Notes under the pieces: model-generated | Database searches by the model: none | What the model saw: the letters and a program-made list of their open reading frames with translations, nothing else | Told to the model about the DNA's origin: nothing | Shown here: positions 1-8,759 of the stretch, in pieces | How the letters are laid out: every line of letters begins with the position of its first letter | Numbering within the stretch: the first letter of the stretch is position 1 | Translations under genes and position numbers: made by a program | Assembly (NCBI GenBank): GCA_017416795.1 | Contig: JAFQBD010000012.1 | Span: forward strand, 1 to 64,000 | DNA length: 64,000 bases | Direction: 5' to 3' | DNA from: Bacillota bacterium | Lineage (GTDB): Bacteria; Bacillota; Clostridia; Peptostreptococcales; Anaerovoracaceae

Positions 1-1013
1 TTAAAGAAGTAAACGAAGCTTATACGGTGCTTTCGGATCCTGATAAGAAGAACAAGTATGATCGTTTTGGTCATGCAGGCGTAGACCCTAATGCAGGATT
101 CGGAGGCGGTGGAGGCGGCTTCGGCGGATTTGGCGGTTTCGAAGACATCTTCGACATGTTCGGAGGTGCTTTCGGAGGCGGCTTCGGTGGATTCGGAGGC
201 GGCGGACGCTCAAGAAGAAACGGTCCTAGGAAGGGAAGCGATCTTCAGAAGGCGATCACCATCGACTTCAAAGAAGCAGCATTCGGAGCGAAGAAACAGA
301 TCCGTATCAATAAATATGTCAAGTGTAAGACTTGCGGCGGTACAGGCGCTGAGCCGGGAACTTCCAAGAAGACATGTCCTACATGCGGAGGTTCAGGTGA
401 GGTGAGAACTGCTCAGAGAACGCCTCTGGGAACTTTCCAGAGCGTGTCTCCTTGTTCTGACTGTAACGGTACAGGCGAGATCAATGAATCTCCATGTAAG
501 GATTGCGGCGGAACCGGCAAGATCAGAGATAATGTTACGATTTCTGTCAATATCCCTGCCGGAGTGGATAACGAATCAGTTATTCCTATCAAGGGACAGG
601 GCGAACCGGGTATAAACGGCGGACCTGACGGAGATCTGTACATCGTTATCAATGTAGAACCTCATCCTCTCTTCGAGAGAAGAGGTCAGGATCTGTGGCT
701 TGAGATACCTATCACATTTGACCAGGCGGCACTGGGGGATGAAATAATCGTGCCTACTTTGGAAGAAAAGGTATCTTATAAAGTTCCGGCAGGAACACAG
801 CCGGGAACTGTGTTCAGGCTTAAGAATAAGGGAATCAAGAGTGTCAGGGGAAATAGAAAGGGCGACCTTTATGTTAGAGTAACTCTTGAAGTACCTACTA
901 AACTTAACAGCAAGCAGAAAAAGGCCATTGAATCTATGGGTAAGGCCGTAGGAAGCGAATGTTACCAGAAAAAGAGCAGCTTCCTGGATTCCATCAAGGA
1001 GTTCTTTTCATAA
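1..1013 (+). CDS. dnaJ: Chaperone protein DnaJ (5' end cut by window edge)
   Basis: Hsp40 co-chaperone that stimulates the ATPase of DnaK and delivers unfolded clients in the cytoplasm. The reading frame is open from base 3, so the true start lies upstream. What remains begins in helices III-IV of the J domain, after the HPD motif. A long Gly/Phe-rich linker (about 100-220) follows, then a zinc-binding region with four CxxCxGxG repeats (about 324-518) and the C-terminal substrate-binding beta domains. All eight zinc cysteines are present, so this is a full type I DnaJ rather than a short J protein. A strong terminator directly follows. Identification is secure; hrcA, grpE and dnaK would be expected just left of the window. 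Confidence 0.97.
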   Translation, partial: KEVNEAYTVLSDPDKKNKYDRFGHAGVDPNAGFGGGGGGFGGFGGFEDIFDMFGGAFGGGFGGFGGGGRSRRNGPRKGSDLQKAITIDFKEAAFGAKKQIRINKYVKCKTCGGTGAEPGTSKKTCPTCGGSGEVRTAQRTPLGTFQSVSPCSDCNGTGEINESPCKDCGGTGKIRDNVTISVNIPAGVDNESVIPIKGQGEPGINGGPDGDLYIVINVEPHPLFERRGQDLWLEIPITFDQAALGDEIIVPTLEEKVSYKVPAGTQPGTVFRLKNKGIKSVRGNRKGDLYVRVTLEVPTKLNSKQKKAIESMGKAVGSECYQKKSSFLDSIKEFFS

Positions 1014-1034
1014 AAGGGTGTATACGATATAATG

Positions 1035-1062
1035 AGACTGTGCCGCGTGCACAGTCTTTTTT
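1035..1062 (+). terminator. Intrinsic terminator after dnaJ
   Basis: A perfect 9-bp stem (AGACTGTGC / GCACAGTCT) closes a 5-nt loop and runs into six T residues. It starts 21 nt after the dnaJ stop and separates the heat-shock genes from the MATE exporters. Confidence 0.9.
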
Positions 1063-1097
1063 AGGGGTATCATGATATAGAAAATGATTATTGAGAA

Positions 1098-2483
1098 GTG
1101 ACAGTGTTTAGAATGAGACGAAAGAAGAAAAATGTGATACAACTGGACAACCAGCCGTTGTTCTCAAATAAATTCCTGCTTAAGCTGCTGTGGCCGCTGC
1201 TCGTCGAGCAGTTTTTGCTGTTTGCCGTAGGGCTTATAGACTCTATGATGGTAGCCAGTGTAGGTGAAGCTGCCGTATCTGCAGTTTCACTGGTAGACTC
1301 TATCATCATACTTATGATAAATATCATGGCGGCGCTTGCTACAGGCGGTGCAGTAGTCGTAGGTCAGTATCTGGGACAGAAGAAGGATGAAGAAGCAAGG
1401 TCCGCATCAGATCAGCTGGTGCTTTCTGCGTTCCTGCTTTCTATGGTGATAGTCATCATCATGTACATATTCAAAAACGGCATAATGTCTTTAGTCTTCG
1501 GTGATATCGAAGCAGACGTAAGGCATTACTGTGATGTATATTATCTGATTGTGACTGCCTCTATCCCATTCATCGGCATATATAATGCCAGTGCTGCATT
1601 GTTCAGAAATATCGGTCGATCAAATACGACAATGAAGATATCTATCCTGATGAACATCATAAATGTTACGGGAAATGCTGTTTTGATTTTTGGCCTCGGA
1701 TGCGGAGTGGAAGGCGTTGCTATCCCGACTCTCGTTTCGAGAATAGTTGCTGCAGTCGCCATATATATTCTTCTGAGAAATCCTCAGCTGCAGGTGCATA
1801 TAAGCAAAAAGCCTGTACTTAAACCTAATTGGGGATATATAAGAAAGATCCTCAAGATAGGTGTACCGAACGGAGTAGAAAACAGCATGTTCCAGTTGGG
1901 TAAACTGATACTTCTCAGCCTTATTGCCACCTTCGGAACATCAGCCATAGCGGCAAACGCTGTAGGTAACGCTATAGCGATGGTAGGATGCCTTACCGGG
2001 ATGGCAATGAATCTTGCTGTAGTTCCTGTAATAAGCCGATGCGTAGGTGCGGGAGATTATCAGCAGGCAAGGTACTATACTCATAAGCTGATGAAATGGA
2101 CGTATGGATTCTTAGTAGTGGGAAGTTTGATCGTGTGGTTCTGCTTACCGCTGCTGCTGAAAATATATGGGCTCAGCGATGAAACTGCAGAATTAGCATT
2201 TGAGATCCTTACGATCAACTGCTTCAGCGTTATCATTATATGGCCGCTTTCCTTTACTCTGCCGAATATCCTCAGAGCAGCGGGAGATGTGACCTTTACG
2301 ATGATCGTATGCGTCGTTTCCATGTGGATATTCAGGATAGGGTGCGCATATTTCATGGGTCAATTCCTTGGCATGGGCCTGATAGGTGTATGGGTGGCAA
2401 TGATCATCGACTGGGCAGTGAGAACTGTGTTCTTTATAGCAAGATATAAGAGCGGCAAGTGGAAAAAGGGTGCGGTAGTTTAA
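1098..2483 (+). CDS. MATE family efflux transporter (first of two)
   Basis: Multidrug and toxic-compound extrusion antiporter that exports cationic compounds using a Na+ or H+ gradient. The protein is 461 residues, the usual size, with about 12 hydrophobic segments arranged as two six-helix bundles. The N-terminal half has the typical LLWPLLVEQFLLFAVGLIDS stretch and an Ala/Gly-rich ALATGGAVVVGQYLGQ segment. The start is uncertain: GTG at 1098, GTG at 1104 and ATG at 1113 are all possible and none has a strong ribosome-binding site. A second MATE gene follows at once, suggesting co-transcription. The substrate cannot be told from sequence. Confidence 0.9.
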   Translation: MTVFRMRRKKKNVIQLDNQPLFSNKFLLKLLWPLLVEQFLLFAVGLIDSMMVASVGEAAVSAVSLVDSIIILMINIMAALATGGAVVVGQYLGQKKDEEARSASDQLVLSAFLLSMVIVIIMYIFKNGIMSLVFGDIEADVRHYCDVYYLIVTASIPFIGIYNASAALFRNIGRSNTTMKISILMNIINVTGNAVLIFGLGCGVEGVAIPTLVSRIVAAVAIYILLRNPQLQVHISKKPVLKPNWGYIRKILKIGVPNGVENSMFQLGKLILLSLIATFGTSAIAANAVGNAIAMVGCLTGMAMNLAVVPVISRCVGAGDYQQARYYTHKLMKWTYGFLVVGSLIVWFCLPLLLKIYGLSDETAELAFEILTINCFSVIIIWPLSFTLPNILRAAGDVTFTMIVCVVSMWIFRIGCAYFMGQFLGMGLIGVWVAMIIDWAVRTVFFIARYKSGKWKKGAVV

Positions 2484-2504
2484 GTAGTGTTGACAAGGTG
2501 TCGT

Positions 2505-3851
2505 ATGAGCAATATTTATACAGAAGAAATAACTAGGAAAAATTTCATAAACTTCGTATGGCCATCTATCGTTATGATGCTTGTCATAGCTGTCAGATAT
2601 AACATAGACTCGATACTGGTCGCCAATATGCTGGGTGAAGTGCCACTGGCGGCAGTAGGAATAGCATATCCTGTGCAGGGGATGATGTGGGGCGTATCCG
2701 TAATGCTGGCATCGGGATCAAGTGCTCTAGTTGCCATAAGAATGGGTGAAGGCGATATGGATGGTGCAAACCGTGGGTTCAGCTTAGTATGCGTGTTATC
2801 AGTGATAATAGGATTCATCTTTCTGTTTGTTACACTCATTTTTATGGATCCTATAATAGGATTCCTCGGTGCAGAAGGCGAGCTGGCCTTTCATGTTGAA
2901 GAATTCCTTCGCATATTTGCATGGGCATTCCCTGCTGCTTTTTTAGGATTGATTTTTGAATACTACATAAGGGTAGATGGGAAACCGGGATTTACGCTTG
3001 TTTTGTATTTATCAGGTGCAGTGGCTCATATCATAGTTGCTGTAGTATTGATGGGAAAATACGATATGGGCATAGCAGGTGATGCTTGGGGGAATACAAT
3101 AGATTTATATGTCATGGTGATCGTTGGAGCATTGTATTTTATCTTCGCCAAGACTAAACTGAAACTTTGCAGATTCAAGATCGAATGGAAGTTCATAGGT
3201 CATAGCTTCTTTAACGGATCGTCTGAACTTGTAAGTGAATCGGCTGCAGGTATATGTACATTCTGTTTTAACTTTTTGATGCTCAGGATGGTTGGAGCAT
3301 CAGGAGTAGCAGCGGTCAATATAATATTGAATCTCCATTATTTCGTGATATCCATATTTATAGGTTACATAATGGGTATAGCTCCGCTTATAAGCTATTT
3401 CTATGGAGCTAAGGAATACAAAAAGATAGATAAGATAATAGGATATTCCAAAAAGTTTATCGTAGTTAGTTCCATAGTTTCAGCCGTTGTTTTCTTGTTG
3501 TTTGCAGGTCTGATCGTACAGATTTATGAAAGTCCTGGAAGTGAACTCTATGATATGTCAGTGGCAGGTGTCAGATGGATGGCTCCGGCATTGCTGCTGG
3601 GAGGTATCAATGTGTTCGCATCAGGCTTCTTCACTGCTTACGGCAATGGCGTAATATCTGCTGTCATATCTGCCTCCAGAGCATTGATAATGGTTATAAT
3701 CGGCATGTTCCTGCTGTCGTGGATATTCGGACTTAGCGGAATATGGATGACTCTTACATTCGCAGAATTGATGACTCTTGGACTTACATTCGGCATGTTC
3801 GGAAAATACAAGAGTAAATATAATTATAATTTCGGTATCGGCAGACTTTAG
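2505..3851 (+). CDS. MATE family efflux transporter (second of two)
   Basis: A second MATE-type antiporter of 448 residues with about 12 transmembrane segments. It is only distantly similar to the gene before it, so the pair may form a heteromeric or dual-specificity exporter or be two independent pumps. I chose ATG 2505 because AAGGTG lies at a proper distance in front; an in-frame GTG at 2487 has no ribosome-binding site. It starts 21 nt after the first MATE gene ends. A weak hairpin overlaps its stop codon (about 3839-3857) but lacks a good T-run. Substrate unknown. Confidence 0.9.
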   Translation: MSNIYTEEITRKNFINFVWPSIVMMLVIAVRYNIDSILVANMLGEVPLAAVGIAYPVQGMMWGVSVMLASGSSALVAIRMGEGDMDGANRGFSLVCVLSVIIGFIFLFVTLIFMDPIIGFLGAEGELAFHVEEFLRIFAWAFPAAFLGLIFEYYIRVDGKPGFTLVLYLSGAVAHIIVAVVLMGKYDMGIAGDAWGNTIDLYVMVIVGALYFIFAKTKLKLCRFKIEWKFIGHSFFNGSSELVSESAAGICTFCFNFLMLRMVGASGVAAVNIILNLHYFVISIFIGYIMGIAPLISYFYGAKEYKKIDKIIGYSKKFIVVSSIVSAVVFLLFAGLIVQIYESPGSELYDMSVAGVRWMAPALLLGGINVFASGFFTAYGNGVISAVISASRALIMVIIGMFLLSWIFGLSGIWMTLTFAELMTLGLTFGMFGKYKSKYNYNFGIGRL

Positions 3852-3887
3852 TCTGTCGATATTTTGTTTCATATAATGCGTAAGATA

Positions 3888-3896
3888 TGGTATAAT
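3888..3896 (+). promoter_or_regulatory. Extended -10 promoter for prmA-rsmE
   Basis: TGGTATAAT matches an extended -10 element for the housekeeping sigma factor, 52 nt before the prmA start. No good -35 is seen at 17 bp, as is common for extended -10 promoters. A second TATAAT lies at 3872-3877. Confidence 0.6.
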
Positions 3897-3947
3897 CATT
3901 CTTACCATGTGCACAAATAAGTGCGGCAAAAATATTTGGAGGAAAAC

Positions 3948-4952
3948 ATGAAATATATCGAATTCAAAGTACATGCTACAAGACAGGGAATAGAGCAGGT
4001 AACTGCTATGTATATGAAGTATGGGATCACTGATGTGAGCATCGATGACCCTGCCGATATGCAGGATATTTTAGATAATAAGAATGAATACGGATGGGAT
4101 TATATAGAAGATGAAATGAAGGAAAACCTTGACCGTGAACCTACCATTTCATGTTTCTTTGAAGATAACGAAAAGAACCGTGAGAAGGTGCAGATCCTCA
4201 AGGTCCTCATCATGAAGCTGAAGAGCGATGAGCTTTATGGAGAATTCGGATGGGATGTGGATTTCGGCAGACTTTACGGAGAAGAGATATTTATCGACGA
4301 CGAAGATTGGAAGGATAAGTGGAAGGAAAACTTCAAGCCTACCAAGATCACTGATAAGCTTGTAGTAAAGCCTACATGGGAAGAGTATACCCCGGCTGAT
4401 GGTGAACTGGTCATCGAGATAGATCCGGGAATGGCATTCGGAACAGGAACTCACGAAACTACTTCTCTCTGCCTTAAACTTATGGAAAAGTACCTTGGAA
4501 ATAATGCGGCAGAAAAGAAAGTTCTCGATGTAGGATGCGGATCAGGAATACTGTCTATCGGAGCAGCACTTTTGGGAAGCACTGATATCCTGGGGATCGA
4601 GATCGACGAAGATGCTGTGAGAGTTGCCAATGAAAATATTGATCTGAATAAGGTCGGCGATAAGGTGAAGGCAGTGCAGGGCGATCTGACAGAAGGTGTA
4701 AGCTTCAAAGCCGACATCATCGTAGCTAATCTGATGGCTGACCTCGTGATGAAGTTATCAAAAAGCGCAGGCAAGCATCTGAAGAAGGACGGCGTCTATA
4801 TTTCATCAGGTATCCTGGTAGAAAAGAAAGAAGTCGTTTCGGAAGCTATCAAGGAAGCCGGATTCGAGATCATTGAAATCGCAGAAGATGGCGAATGGTG
4901 CGCTATCGCAGCTAAAGTGAAAAAAGGATTTTTCGGGAGATTATTTGGATGA
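3948..4952 (+). CDS. prmA: Ribosomal protein L11 methyltransferase PrmA
   Basis: Methylates ribosomal protein L11 using S-adenosylmethionine. The protein is 334 residues, longer than the E. coli enzyme (about 293) because the N-terminal L11-recognition domain carries an acidic insertion, as in many firmicutes. GMAFGTGTHETT sits near residue 160 and the SAM-binding motif DVGCGSGILSIGA near residue 193, followed by the VANLMADLVMKL segment typical of PrmA. ATG 3948 is preceded by GGAGGA at 3938-3943; an earlier in-frame GTG at 3921 has no ribosome-binding site. The stop overlaps the rsmE start (ATGA), a widely conserved gene pair. Confidence 0.95.
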   Translation: MKYIEFKVHATRQGIEQVTAMYMKYGITDVSIDDPADMQDILDNKNEYGWDYIEDEMKENLDREPTISCFFEDNEKNREKVQILKVLIMKLKSDELYGEFGWDVDFGRLYGEEIFIDDEDWKDKWKENFKPTKITDKLVVKPTWEEYTPADGELVIEIDPGMAFGTGTHETTSLCLKLMEKYLGNNAAEKKVLDVGCGSGILSIGAALLGSTDILGIEIDEDAVRVANENIDLNKVGDKVKAVQGDLTEGVSFKADIIVANLMADLVMKLSKSAGKHLKKDGVYISSGILVEKKEVVSEAIKEAGFEIIEIAEDGEWCAIAAKVKKGFFGRLFG

Positions 4953-5704
4953 GCAGATTTTTCGTACAGCCTGAAAACGTAGGCGAGAAAAATATAATAA
5001 TCGATAATAAAGAGGATCTTCATCATATGATGAAGGTTCTTCGTTTGTCTGCAGGAGATGAGATAGATATTTCCGACTCTGTTGAATGGGAGTACAGGGC
5101 AGAATTGATATATCTCGATTCTGACAGTGCAGAAGCGAAGATAATAGATAAACAGAAATTCACTGCAGAGCCGACTGTACAGGTCACATTGTTTCAGGGG
5201 ATCCCTAAACAGGGCAAGATGGAGACTATCGTGCAGAAGTGTGTTGAACTGGGAGTAAACTCGATAATCCCGGTTTTCATGGACAGGACTGTAGTTGTAG
5301 ACAAGGGCAACTTCGGTAAGAAAGTCCAGCGCTGGCAAAAAGTATCAGACGAAGCGGTGAAGCAGTGTAAGCGAGGTCTCATACCACAGGTGTTCGATCC
5401 GATGAAAGTGCCTGAGATGATATCAGCCTTCGGCGTTTTCGATCTTGTGCTCTTTCCGTATGAAAACGAAGACGGGACTACCATCAAAGATGTTCTTCGA
5501 GAAGTGAAAGCAAGCACTGCATGGGCAGAAGGAAGAAATCGCATTGCAGTCATCATCGGACCTGAAGGGGGATTCTCCGATGAAGAGGCAAGGATGATAG
5601 TAGAAGAAGGCGGCAGATCCGTATCTCTGGGCAAGACTACTCTGCGTACGGAAACTGCAGGTATGGCTGCACTCTCTATGATAATGTATGAGATGGAGCT
5701 TTAA
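4949..5704 (+). CDS. rsmE: 16S rRNA (uracil-1498-N3)-methyltransferase RsmE
   Basis: SPOUT-class enzyme that methylates U1498 of 16S rRNA in assembled 30S subunits. The 251-residue length is typical. An N-terminal PUA-like domain contains the conserved HHMMKVLRL segment. The C-terminal knot carries the SAM-binding GPEGGFSDEE motif near residue 205 and LGKTTLRTETA just after it, a slight variant of the usual LGxRILRxETA. It overlaps prmA by 4 nt and is almost certainly translationally coupled to it, giving a small ribosome-modification operon. Confidence 0.95.
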   Translation: MSRFFVQPENVGEKNIIIDNKEDLHHMMKVLRLSAGDEIDISDSVEWEYRAELIYLDSDSAEAKIIDKQKFTAEPTVQVTLFQGIPKQGKMETIVQKCVELGVNSIIPVFMDRTVVVDKGNFGKKVQRWQKVSDEAVKQCKRGLIPQVFDPMKVPEMISAFGVFDLVLFPYENEDGTTIKDVLREVKASTAWAEGRNRIAVIIGPEGGFSDEEARMIVEEGGRSVSLGKTTLRTETAGMAALSMIMYEMEL

Positions 5705-5720
5705 TAGGGTGGAAGATAAG

Positions 5721-6632
5721 ATGAAGATAGTATTCTTAGACAGTGCCATAATAAATCCCGGGGATATTTCCTGGGAAGGTCTGCAAAGGTTCGGAGAGCT
5801 TGAAGTCAGAAAGAGAACATCAAGGGAAGAAGCAGTTTCTGTTATCGGAGATGCTGAGGCAGTTTTTACAGATTCATTTGCCATAGACCGTGAGCTGATG
5901 GAAGCATGTCCGTCACTTAAGTTCATAGGCATATCAGCCACAGGCTTCAATCATGTGGATCTGGATGCGGCGAAGGAACTTGGCATCGCAGTAGCAAATG
6001 TTCCTGCATATGCTGCCGAAGCCGTAGCTCAGCATGCTATGGCACTTCTGTTATCTGTGACTAATCAGATTGAAGCATATAATGCAGCTGTAAAGGCAGG
6101 CGAATGGCAAAAGAGCAGGGATTATACTTTTATCAAGGCGCCTTTGACGCTTCTTGCAGGCAAGTCTATCGGCATCGTAGGTTTCGGTGATATCGGCAGC
6201 AAGATAGCACAGATCGCAGAAGCTCTAGGAATGAAGGTGAACATATATAGCCGTGATAAGGCTGCGGCGATTGGGTCTGACGTAGTGTCCCTAAGCTGTC
6301 CTCTGACTCCTGAAAACAGGGGGATGGTAGATGCTGAGTTCATTTCTCAAATGAAGGACGGAGCTATACTTATCAATACAGCTCGCGGAGGCTTGATAGA
6401 TGAAACAGCACTTGCCGATGCACTTAAGTCAGGAAAGATTGCAGGAGCGGGGCTTGACGTGCTGGCTCAGGAGCCTCCAAGTACAGACAACCCGCTGGTG
6501 GGGATCCCCAACTGTTATATAACGCCTCATATAGGATTCATACCTGTTGAAACGAGACGAGTTGTCATAGAAACATGTGAGAAGAATCTTGAAAGCTTTA
6601 TCGAAGGCGTTTCCCTTAATAGACTTGTATAG
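5721..6632 (+). CDS. D-2-hydroxyacid dehydrogenase (glycerate/hydroxypyruvate type)
   Basis: NAD(P)-dependent reductase of 2-oxoacids to D-2-hydroxyacids; hydroxypyruvate/glycerate is the best family guess. The protein is 303 residues with a Rossmann nucleotide-binding motif GFGDIGSK near residue 154. The catalytic triad is visible: Arg222 in NTARGG, Glu251 in AQEPP and His270 in TPHIGF. ATG 5721 is chosen because a GGTGGAAG stretch precedes it; an earlier ATG at 5688 would overlap rsmE. It probably belongs to the prmA-rsmE transcript. The exact substrate is not determinable. Confidence 0.88.
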   Translation: MKIVFLDSAIINPGDISWEGLQRFGELEVRKRTSREEAVSVIGDAEAVFTDSFAIDRELMEACPSLKFIGISATGFNHVDLDAAKELGIAVANVPAYAAEAVAQHAMALLLSVTNQIEAYNAAVKAGEWQKSRDYTFIKAPLTLLAGKSIGIVGFGDIGSKIAQIAEALGMKVNIYSRDKAAAIGSDVVSLSCPLTPENRGMVDAEFISQMKDGAILINTARGGLIDETALADALKSGKIAGAGLDVLAQEPPSTDNPLVGIPNCYITPHIGFIPVETRRVVIETCEKNLESFIEGVSLNRLV

Positions 6633-6643
6633 CTAATGAGATG

Positions 6644-7570
6644 CTATTTATCTTGAATTAAAAACTTAAAGAATTCTTCAGAAGATTTACCGGGTGGTCT
6701 GAGATGTCTCTTCAACTTATAGAGACATTCAGGATCACCTTTTTTGATCGTGCTCACACCTTCGGTACAGCTGAGGGTAGCTTTGAAACCGATCTTCTTG
6801 AGGACTTTATCTGTATTTTCACTGAATGCACCGAAAGGATAGGTGAATGTATTAGGGGTCACTCCGGTAACATAAGCGAGTTTATCCTGCAGGTGGCAGA
6901 GATCTGCCATCAGGAAATCTTCGTAGTCATCGTAAGATTCCTTCTCCATCTGGCTGACTCCGTTACGCTTTTCATAGGTATGACAGCTGTATGAATGGTT
7001 CTGTATTTCCCAGCGGCCGGACATGTGCATGGTGAAGATATCATCCCATGTTACATGTGAGTAATTAGGGTTTCTATCCGGATCATATGAGAATTCTTCA
7101 GTCATTTCTCCAACGATCGATAAGACTGCTTTCATATCATATTTCTCAAGAAGTGGGTCGGCATAGTGGAGATTGTTGTAATAACCATCGTCAAAAGTCA
7201 AAACGATCGGGTTTTCAGGAAGGTCACCATTGTTTAAGACGAAGTTGATGACATCTTTCATGAATACAGGCGTATAGCCTGCGTGTTTTATATATTTAAG
7301 ATCTTCTTCCAGGAGTTCGGGAGGGATCACATAGGGAGTTTTCTTTTTTTGCGATTTCAATATACTGTGATACATGATGATTGGAAGTTCTGTTTCTTTG
7401 ATCTCGTGTTTGGAGACTACGGTCTGTACAGATCCGGCATCACTTCTGACTGATTCGTTGAAAGAATAAGCCGTTTTATCTACAAATACATTTATCCCCA
7501 GCGAAAATACGCTGCTCAAAAGAACTGCACAAACAGCCAGCAGCTGAGCTTTCCTGCGCTTTGAAATCAT
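6644..7570 (-). CDS. Secreted polysaccharide deacetylase (NodB-like)
   Basis: Carbohydrate esterase family 4 enzyme, likely removing N-acetyl groups from peptidoglycan or another surface polysaccharide outside the membrane. The protein is 308 residues with an N-terminal hydrophobic anchor or signal (about residues 7-27). The NodB motifs are in order: TFDDGY with the two metal/catalytic aspartates, NHSYSCH, and TYPFGAFSE. ATG 7570 is preceded by GGAGG four bases away. An upstream in-frame start at 7666 would translate across a terminator hairpin and is less likely. It lies 88 nt downstream of a metzincin-like gene on the same strand. Confidence 0.88.
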   Translation of the reverse strand: MISKRRKAQLLAVCAVLLSSVFSLGINVFVDKTAYSFNESVRSDAGSVQTVVSKHEIKETELPIIMYHSILKSQKKKTPYVIPPELLEEDLKYIKHAGYTPVFMKDVINFVLNNGDLPENPIVLTFDDGYYNNLHYADPLLEKYDMKAVLSIVGEMTEEFSYDPDRNPNYSHVTWDDIFTMHMSGRWEIQNHSYSCHTYEKRNGVSQMEKESYDDYEDFLMADLCHLQDKLAYVTGVTPNTFTYPFGAFSENTDKVLKKIGFKATLSCTEGVSTIKKGDPECLYKLKRHLRPPGKSSEEFFKFLIQDK

Positions 7571-7601
7571 ATGACCTCCGCATTTTGATACAATCTTCAG
7601 T

Positions 7602-7635
7602 AAAAAAATAGCCTCCCATAAAAATATGAGAGGCT
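7602..7635 (-). terminator. Intrinsic terminator or attenuator between the metzincin-like gene and the deacetylase
   Basis: Read on the minus strand, an 11-bp stem (one G-T pair) with a TTTT loop is followed by a run of seven T. It lies 24 nt after the stop of the upstream gene and ends about 23 nt before the deacetylase ribosome-binding site. Confidence 0.85.
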
Positions 7636-7658
7636 GAAGCCGTTTATGCGATATAGTA

Positions 7659-8594
7659 TCAATCATAAGCAGGGTAAGATGCTTTGGCTTTTCGTTTTAA
7701 TCCCGGGAATCGTTCAAGTTCATTAAAATCTTTAGTAAAACCTACAAAATACGCCGTTATCGGTCCTATCTCGCAAGGGACATGATCATATACACTTTCT
7801 TCGTTTTCGTCATAGACCGTGTACATGATATCTCTTGGATATGTGTCTTCTACATACTTGATTATCTTTTTTGTTACTCCATCTTCTTTTGACCTGGTAT
7901 AAAGGTCGACTGCTCCGAACATGTGGAGTATTTCATGGGCATAGGTAGCAGGTGTTTCATAGTCATCGTATTCATCGTAAAGATAGATATACGCTTTTTC
8001 AAGATAACCGTATTCAGGCTCATCAGGATACGGGTAATACGGATAACACCAGCTTGTGCCGCTTGCATTCATGAAGAACATGAAGCCGATACTGTCAGCA
8101 TCATATTTCTCAAGCAGTGCCAGATAATCTATGTTTTTTTCTATCCATGAATCAGTCACATCATGTGCAGCATCGTCGTTCATTCCTTCCTTGATGATAT
8201 TCATGTCAGAAAAGTACATAAGGTCCGGGTTCTCACTTGTATCATAGATCAGCTCAGCTTCACAACCAAACCTATTGGCTTCATCTACAAGATAGTCAAT
8301 AGCTATGTCCATATATTCCTGCGTCCTTTTTATATTCGCATCTGACCACCCATCGCTCGTACTCTTATCCTCATCCATATAGATACTGACGATGATCGTC
8401 TTCCCATCAAGATATACTGCAGAGCCCGTAGGTTTGTCCATCCATGCCAGTTCGTCTCTGTTAGGAACTGTAGGATCGGTTTCATCCGGCATGAATAAAT
8501 AACCTATGACCAGAAGTATAGAAAGCAACAGTACCCAAATGAATATACCGCGAAGTTTATGTATTCTGTTGTTGGTGAATGTTATTTTTCTCAT
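7659..8594 (-). CDS. Membrane-anchored metzincin-like zinc metallopeptidase, family not recognised
   Basis: I do not recognise the family. The 311-residue protein has one N-terminal transmembrane segment (about 16-35), so most of it should lie outside the cell. Residues 220-230 read HEILHMFGAVD, which fits the zinc-binding pattern HExxHxxGxxD: His220, His224 and Asp230 as candidate ligands and Glu221 as the base. The region before it is unusually rich in Tyr, Pro and Asp. A role in processing surface proteins is inference. No ribosome-binding site is evident before ATG 8594, and a TAAAAT -10-like box lies only 10 nt upstream, so the transcript may be nearly leaderless. It is followed by a terminator and the polysaccharide deacetylase. 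Confidence 0.6.
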   Translation of the reverse strand: MRKITFTNNRIHKLRGIFIWVLLLSILLVIGYLFMPDETDPTVPNRDELAWMDKPTGSAVYLDGKTIIVSIYMDEDKSTSDGWSDANIKRTQEYMDIAIDYLVDEANRFGCEAELIYDTSENPDLMYFSDMNIIKEGMNDDAAHDVTDSWIEKNIDYLALLEKYDADSIGFMFFMNASGTSWCYPYYPYPDEPEYGYLEKAYIYLYDEYDDYETPATYAHEILHMFGAVDLYTRSKEDGVTKKIIKYVEDTYPRDIMYTVYDENEESVYDHVPCEIGPITAYFVGFTKDFNELERFPGLKRKAKASYPAYD

Positions 8595-8672
8595 AATTGG
8601 ATTTATTTTAACAGGTCGAGCGACAACAGTCTATTATTTTATTTAGCAGTATTTGGAGCTGATGTTACTCTG

Positions 8673-8702
8673 TTGACCAAACACCTGTATGTTTGTTATC
8701 AT
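8673..8702 (+). promoter_or_regulatory. Promoter for mtaB
   Basis: TTGACC at 8673-8678 and TATCAT at 8697-8702 are separated by 18 bp, about 57 nt before the mtaB start. Confidence 0.55.
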
Positions 8703-8759
8703 AGACGAGTACAAATACGACTGATCAGCCGTAATACCGGCATATACGGAGGACAATAA

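Noticed and set aside
3839-3857. Terminator overlapping the stop of the second MATE gene
   Set aside because: The stem is only about 7 bp with a G-T pair and no proper T-run follows.
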